Shown here in pieces: positions 44,632 through 47,900 of a DNA stretch of 47,900 bases. The notes beneath the pieces were generated by a model. That model had not been told where the DNA came from. It made no database searches and worked only from the letters and a program-made list of their open reading frames with translations. Each line of letters opens with the position of its first letter. Within the stretch, counting starts at the first letter, position 1. The stretch comes from an uncultured Monoglobus sp. (GTDB lineage Bacteria > Bacillota > Clostridia > Monoglobales > Monoglobaceae): contig CANRHV010000013.1 of NCBI GenBank assembly GCA_947630505.1, forward strand, positions 1 to 47,900, written 5' to 3'. The position numbers were made by a program, and so were the translations under genes.

Positions 44632-46497
44632 ATGAGACTCGAAATATTTAAACAAAAACGAACGGACGCGCCGCGGCGGCTGTATCTTTTGGGCAACCCC
44701 AACGTGGGGAAAAGCACTGTGTTCAACGCGATGACGGGGCTCAGACAGCACACCGGCAACTGGTCGGGCAAAACCGTTGACGCGGCGCGCGGAAAATATA
44801 CATATAACGACAGAAAATACGAGCTGACCGACCTGCCCGGAACGCACTCGGTAAACAGCGGATTCTCGGAGGAAAGCGTTGCCGCTCGCTCGATCGCGCT
44901 CGGAGACGACGCGGTGACGCTGATACTGGCGGACGCGTCGGCCCTAAAACGAGGCGTGGCGCTGGCGCTTGAGTTTTTGGAAAACAACGGCGGCGGCGCG
45001 GTGCTTTGCGTAAACTTCTGCGATATCGCCGAAAGGCGCGGAATAAAAATCAATTTTAAAAAGCTCTCGGAAGCTCTGGGCATACCGGCGATTGGCATCA
45101 CCGCCAAAAGGCGCGGAGACATAAACTGCCTCAAAGAGCTTATAGACAAAAATTATGATAAGCTCTCGCGCAAAACCGAAGCGCGCGAATCACTCTCGGA
45201 GCCCAAGGAACTGCTGAGACTTGCCGACGGCATATCAGCCGAATGTTCCGACGCGCCGCGAAAAACGGCAAACGCCGCCTGCGGTCTCGCCGACCGAGTG
45301 CTGACCTCGCGGGTCTTCGGCATCCCGATAATGCTTATGTTTTTCGCGGGGATACTCTGGCTGACGATTGAGGGCGCAAACTATCCGTCCGAACTGCTGT
45401 CAAGGCTGTTCGCGTATATAAAGCCGCACATGGCCGCCTTTGTCCCGAACCCGCTCAAAGGAATATTGGTCGACGGGATATACGGCACGGTCACATGGAT
45501 AGTGGCGGTCATGCTGCCGCCGATGGCAATATTTTTTCCGCTGTTCACCCTTTTGGAGGACGCGGGCTTCCTGCCGAGGATCGCATTTAATCTTGACAGA
45601 TGCTACGCCCGCTGCGGCATGAGCGGCAAGCAATGCCTGACACAGTGCATGGGGCTGGGCTGCAACGCGGTCGGCGTCTGCGGCTGCCGCATTATGCCCG
45701 ACGAAAATCAGAGGACGATAGCCGTTATAACCAACAGCCTGATCCCATGCAACGGCAGATTCGCGATACTTATCTCGCTGTCCGCGATCTTTATAGGCGG
45801 CATGGTTCCCGACCGTCTCGCGGGGCTTATGCCCATGCTGTGCGTGCTGGCTCTTATCTGCCTCGCTTTCGCCGTGAGCTGGGGCGCGTCATTGTTTTTT
45901 TCAAAAACGCTGTTTCGAGGCGGAGAGTCGGCTTTCGCCATGGAACTTCCCGAGTACCGCCGCCCCGAAATACTCAAGACGCTGGCGGTTTCGCTCGTCA
46001 CAAGAACGATAAAGATCGTGGGCCGCGCCATACTGGTCTCGGCCCCAACCGGAGCTGTGGTCTGGCTCCTCGCAAACACGGACGTTGGCGGAGCCCCAAT
46101 GCTGACGCGGCTGTCGCTGTTGCTTGACCCCGCTGGACGGCTCATCGGCGTCGACGGATTCATACTGCTGGCGTTTATCCTGTCACTTCCGGCCAACGAG
46201 ATAACCATGCCGATCCTTATCATGGGCTACACCGCGGCGGGCGCAATGGCCGACGCGGGCAGTCTTTCAAATCTGTCTGCGCTTCTTGCGCAAAACGGCT
46301 GGACGCTGCTCACCGCGGTCAACATGATGATCCTGACCCTGTTCCACTGGCCCTGCGCCACGACCCTCATCACGATCTATAAAGAGACAAAAAGCCTGAA
46401 AACGCTGGCTCTTTCGTTTTTAACGCCGTGCGTGATCGGGATCGCGCTCTGCCTTATCACCAAATTATTGTCAAAAGCGGTATTGCTGATAGTGTAA
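44632..46497 (+). CDS. feoB: FeoB, ferrous iron transporter with Cys-rich gate motif
   Basis: 621 residues. The N-terminal G domain has GNPNVGKSTVFNA (G1), TDLPGTHS (G3), NFCD (G4) and a TAKRRGD (G5-like) sequence. The membrane part has about nine to ten hydrophobic segments and two gate regions. The first gate holds GMSGKQCLTQCMGLGCNAVG with six nearby cysteines, in place of the classical GLSGKS...GFGCNVP form. Variants like this occur in other Firmicutes. The chain is shorter than E. coli FeoB (773), and the usual FeoC partner is absent. It takes up Fe2+, useful for the Fe-S-rich enzymes of this window. Confidence 0.92.
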   Translation: MRLEIFKQKRTDAPRRLYLLGNPNVGKSTVFNAMTGLRQHTGNWSGKTVDAARGKYTYNDRKYELTDLPGTHSVNSGFSEESVAARSIALGDDAVTLILADASALKRGVALALEFLENNGGGAVLCVNFCDIAERRGIKINFKKLSEALGIPAIGITAKRRGDINCLKELIDKNYDKLSRKTEARESLSEPKELLRLADGISAECSDAPRKTANAACGLADRVLTSRVFGIPIMLMFFAGILWLTIEGANYPSELLSRLFAYIKPHMAAFVPNPLKGILVDGIYGTVTWIVAVMLPPMAIFFPLFTLLEDAGFLPRIAFNLDRCYARCGMSGKQCLTQCMGLGCNAVGVCGCRIMPDENQRTIAVITNSLIPCNGRFAILISLSAIFIGGMVPDRLAGLMPMLCVLALICLAFAVSWGASLFFSKTLFRGGESAFAMELPEYRRPEILKTLAVSLVTRTIKIVGRAILVSAPTGAVVWLLANTDVGGAPMLTRLSLLLDPAGRLIGVDGFILLAFILSLPANEITMPILIMGYTAAGAMADAGSLSNLSALLAQNGWTLLTAVNMMILTLFHWPCATTLITIYKETKSLKTLALSFLTPCVIGIALCLITKLLSKAVLLIV

Positions 46498-46564
46498 ATT
46501 GGGCACAAATTTTAAAAAAACGCTAATAAATTAGTACAAGTTGCAAAAAAATTAGTAAAAAATA

Positions 46565-46593
46565 TTGACATACATCTTTCGTTAGGTTATAAT
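46565..46593 (+). promoter_or_regulatory. Consensus promoter of the SCP2/H1-tail gene
   Basis: TTGACA (46565-46570), 17 nt, TATAAT (46588-46593). The leader is about 40 nt, with AAAGGTG before the ATG. Such a strong promoter suggests high expression. Confidence 0.85.
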
Positions 46594-46639
46594 TTATTTA
46601 AAAATTAAACAAATCTTGTAAAAAGAAAGGTGATTTTAA

Positions 46640-47164
46640 ATGACTTTCGAACAGGCAGTCGGCAGAGTTCAGGCGATTATGGAGAACGCCAGCGTTGAGA
46701 AAATCGGAAACGTGGCGGTACAGATCCAGTTCACCAACAGCGACTGCAAAGGTATTATGTACATCTCGACCAAAACAGGCGAGCTTGACGTTCAGGGTTA
46801 TGATTATAATGACCGCGACGCGGCTGTTGAGCTGGTTTACGGCGACCTGAGCAAGGTGCTGACCGGAAAGCTGAGCGCCGCAAACGCGATAGCGAGAGGC
46901 GACATTGTTGTTTCCGGCAATCCCGACGCTTTCCTGGCTCTCGCGGGCTGCGCGAAAAAGGCTCCCGCCAAGAAGCCCGCGGCAAAAAAAGCTCCCGCAA
47001 AAAAAGCGCCCGCAAAGAAGGCCGAGCCCAAAAAAGCGGAGACAAAAAAGGCTGAGGTAAAAAAGGCCGAGCCCGCTCCCGCTTCCAAAAAGACCGCGGA
47101 GAAAAAGCCCGCCGCAAAAAAGACGGCGGCCAAACCCGCGGCAGCAAAAAAGACAACAAAATAA
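46640..47164 (+). CDS. SCP2 sterol-carrier-like domain with Lys/Ala/Pro-rich tail
   Basis: 174 residues. Residues 1-103 fit an SCP2 lipid-binding fold: AVQIQFTNSD, the beta-sheet MYISTKTGELDV, and GDLSKVLTGKLSAANAIARG (the helix pair typical of SCP2), then IVVSGN. Residues 104-174 are almost only Lys, Ala, Pro with some Glu/Thr, in repeats such as PAKKA, like histone H1 or bacterial H1-like (Hc1/AlgR3) tails. The tail is disordered and strongly positive, so nucleic-acid or membrane-surface binding is possible. The gene stands alone with a consensus promoter and a strong terminator. I know of no described function for this fusion. Confidence 0.85.
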   Translation: MTFEQAVGRVQAIMENASVEKIGNVAVQIQFTNSDCKGIMYISTKTGELDVQGYDYNDRDAAVELVYGDLSKVLTGKLSAANAIARGDIVVSGNPDAFLALAGCAKKAPAKKPAAKKAPAKKAPAKKAEPKKAETKKAEVKKAEPAPASKKTAEKKPAAKKTAAKPAAAKKTTK

Positions 47165-47183
47165 CAGCTTAAATAAAGCAAGG

Positions 47184-47208
47184 CCCGCGGATAAAACCGC
47201 GGGTTTTT
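47184..47208 (+). terminator. Terminator of the SCP2/H1-tail gene
   Basis: Perfect 7-bp stem CCCGCGG/CCGCGGG (47184-47190, 47197-47203), loop ATAAAA, then T5. Confidence 0.92.
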
Positions 47209-47216
47209 CGCGTATT

Positions 47217-47241
47217 CAAAACGCCCCGCAAAACGGGACGT
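47217..47241 (-). terminator. Terminator of the small minus-strand gene
   Basis: On the minus strand ACGTCCCG (34-41) pairs with CGGGGCGT (47221-47228) with one C-A-type mismatch, followed by T4. It is weaker than the convergent terminator next to it. Confidence 0.5.
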
Positions 47242-47262
47242 TTTTGGCATATCGGGTTTGTG

Positions 47263-47535
47263 TCAACTGTTCTTCAGCTTAATGATCCGCACACTGTTGG
47301 ACAGGGGTTCAAATTCCTCCCCCGTCACCTTCGCCTCGTTCGGGCGGACAACCGTCTCTTGCTCCTCCTCCGCTCTATCATCATACTCGCTGATAAGCAG
47401 AGAGATCTCGCGCTTCATCTCCGCGATACGGCTATGCGTGCCGGTTCTCAGCGCGTCCGACTCGCGGCGAATATCCTCGGCGGCGTTTCCGTCAAACCCG
47501 CGCCTGCGGAATAACTCCGAAACAGCAGCTCTCAT
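47263..47535 (-). CDS. Small coiled-coil protein of unknown function
   Basis: 90 residues, charged. Residues 20-60 (RRESDALRTGTHSRIAEMKR and on) look helical with heptad-like spacing. The C-terminal third is acidic then ends SNSVRIIKLKNS. There is no membrane segment or known motif. TAGGAGTG is 6 nt before the ATG, and a consensus promoter lies about 105 bp upstream, which together argue that the gene is real. Confidence 0.7.
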   Translation of the reverse strand: MRAAVSELFRRRGFDGNAAEDIRRESDALRTGTHSRIAEMKREISLLISEYDDRAEEEQETVVRPNEAKVTGEEFEPLSNSVRIIKLKNS

Positions 47536-47640
47536 TCTAACACTCCTAACTTGCCTGAAAATACCTGAAACCTTAAAATATTAAATCTTCCGTTATGCTA
47601 CAGCAATGTTTTTGAAACATCACTGTAACAATTTTGTAAC

Positions 47641-47669
47641 ATTATAACACAGAAAACAATATTTGTCAA
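47641..47669 (-). promoter_or_regulatory. Consensus promoter of the small coiled-coil gene
   Basis: On the minus strand TTGACA (47664-47669), 17 nt, TATAAT (47641-47646) with TGT extended -10. The leader of about 100 nt holds a small ATGTTT/AAACAT hairpin. Confidence 0.8.
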
Positions 47670-47900
47670 TAGTTTTTTTGAAAAAAATTTCGACAAATCC
47701 CCGTATTTTCGGCGTTTTTTAAAGATTATGGGAATATTATACCCGAAATCGACTGCAAAAAATTGCACATCCCGCCGCAGACGCCGCAAAAATTTGCTCA
47801 CCGTCTCGCGCGCCGCGTAAAAATTCGTGAATTCCCAAAGAAAATTCCAGAGTGAGAAGGAAGTGGCATTTAGAGCGGGAAAAGGGCGGAAATAAGTATG
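47670..47900. other. Non-coding end of window
   Basis: No frame here has a credible start, ribosome site or family match. I see no RNA gene or repeat. The sequence is AT-rich to about 47750, then GC-richer. Confidence 0.5.

Noticed and set aside
46963-47160. Possible CRISPR or tandem repeat array
   Set aside because: The repeats code for Lys/Ala/Pro residues in frame, without regular repeat-spacer spacing.
47598-47801. 67-residue minus-strand frame
   Set aside because: It spans the promoter at 47641-47669, is AT-rich and has no ribosome site.

Overview
The window looks like a chromosomal segment of an anaerobic Firmicute, probably a gut or rumen member of the class Clostridia. The basis is an electron-bifurcating [FeFe]-hydrogenase (HydABC type) beside NfnAB and an NADP-type glutamate dehydrogenase, Gram-positive gene orders (yybS-gdpP-rplI-dnaB; nifS-nifU-mnmA), strong GGAGG ribosome binding sites, frequent GTG/TTG starts and near-consensus sigma-A promoters. 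Most genes are GC-rich in the third codon position; one islet near 3.8-5.1 kb is clearly AT-rich.

Layout. 1-3556 (-): hydC-hydB-hydA, with hydA cut off by the window edge. 3768-5186: an AT-rich islet holding the C-terminal remnant of a tyrosine recombinase and a two-gene unit (ComF-like phosphoribosyltransferase plus SLOG-type Rossmann protein) with its own near-perfect promoter and terminator, facing away from its neighbours. 5206-9556 (-): a TatD-linked type radical SAM protein, then nfnA-nfnB-gdhA, an operon linking NADPH formation to ammonia assimilation. 9947-10270 (+): a small conserved-looking orphan. 10280-17305 (-): iscS-iscU-mnmA-pcrA-methyltransferase-membrane protein, covering sulfur mobilisation, tRNA thiolation and DNA repair. 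17380-19434: rnhA, a flavodoxin-fold oxidoreductase and an amidohydrolase. 19624-30232 (+): a purine region (purL, punA, luxS, mtaD, purE, purM, purN, a PurO-like IMP cyclohydrolase and a stand-alone AICAR transformylase), i.e. de novo synthesis from FGAR to IMP with the usual bifunctional PurH split in two, interleaved with purine salvage and SAH/MTA recycling. 30407-30481: tRNA-Arg(CCT). 30526-31753 (-): ECF sigma factor and membrane anti-sigma-like protein. 31889-44232 (-): a long, tightly packed string running mazG-like, DUF2232, gdpP, rplI, dnaB, tilS, hpt, a small membrane protein, an aminotransferase, trpS, tagO and wecB (c-di-AMP turnover, replication, translation, purine salvage, cell-envelope glycan priming). 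44360-46497 (+): feoA-feoB iron uptake. 46640-47164 (+): an SCP2-domain protein with a histone-H1-like Lys/Ala/Pro tail. 47263-47535 (-): a small coiled-coil protein.

The strongest candidates for undescribed biology are the self-contained PRTase-SLOG pair in the mobile-element scar (4005-5118), the SCP2/H1-tail fusion (46640-47164) and a membrane protein whose soluble N-terminal domain carries a D...QxK pattern like that of PD-(D/E)xK nucleases (10280-11422). All identifications come from reading the sequence and from family knowledge; no database search or structure prediction was run.
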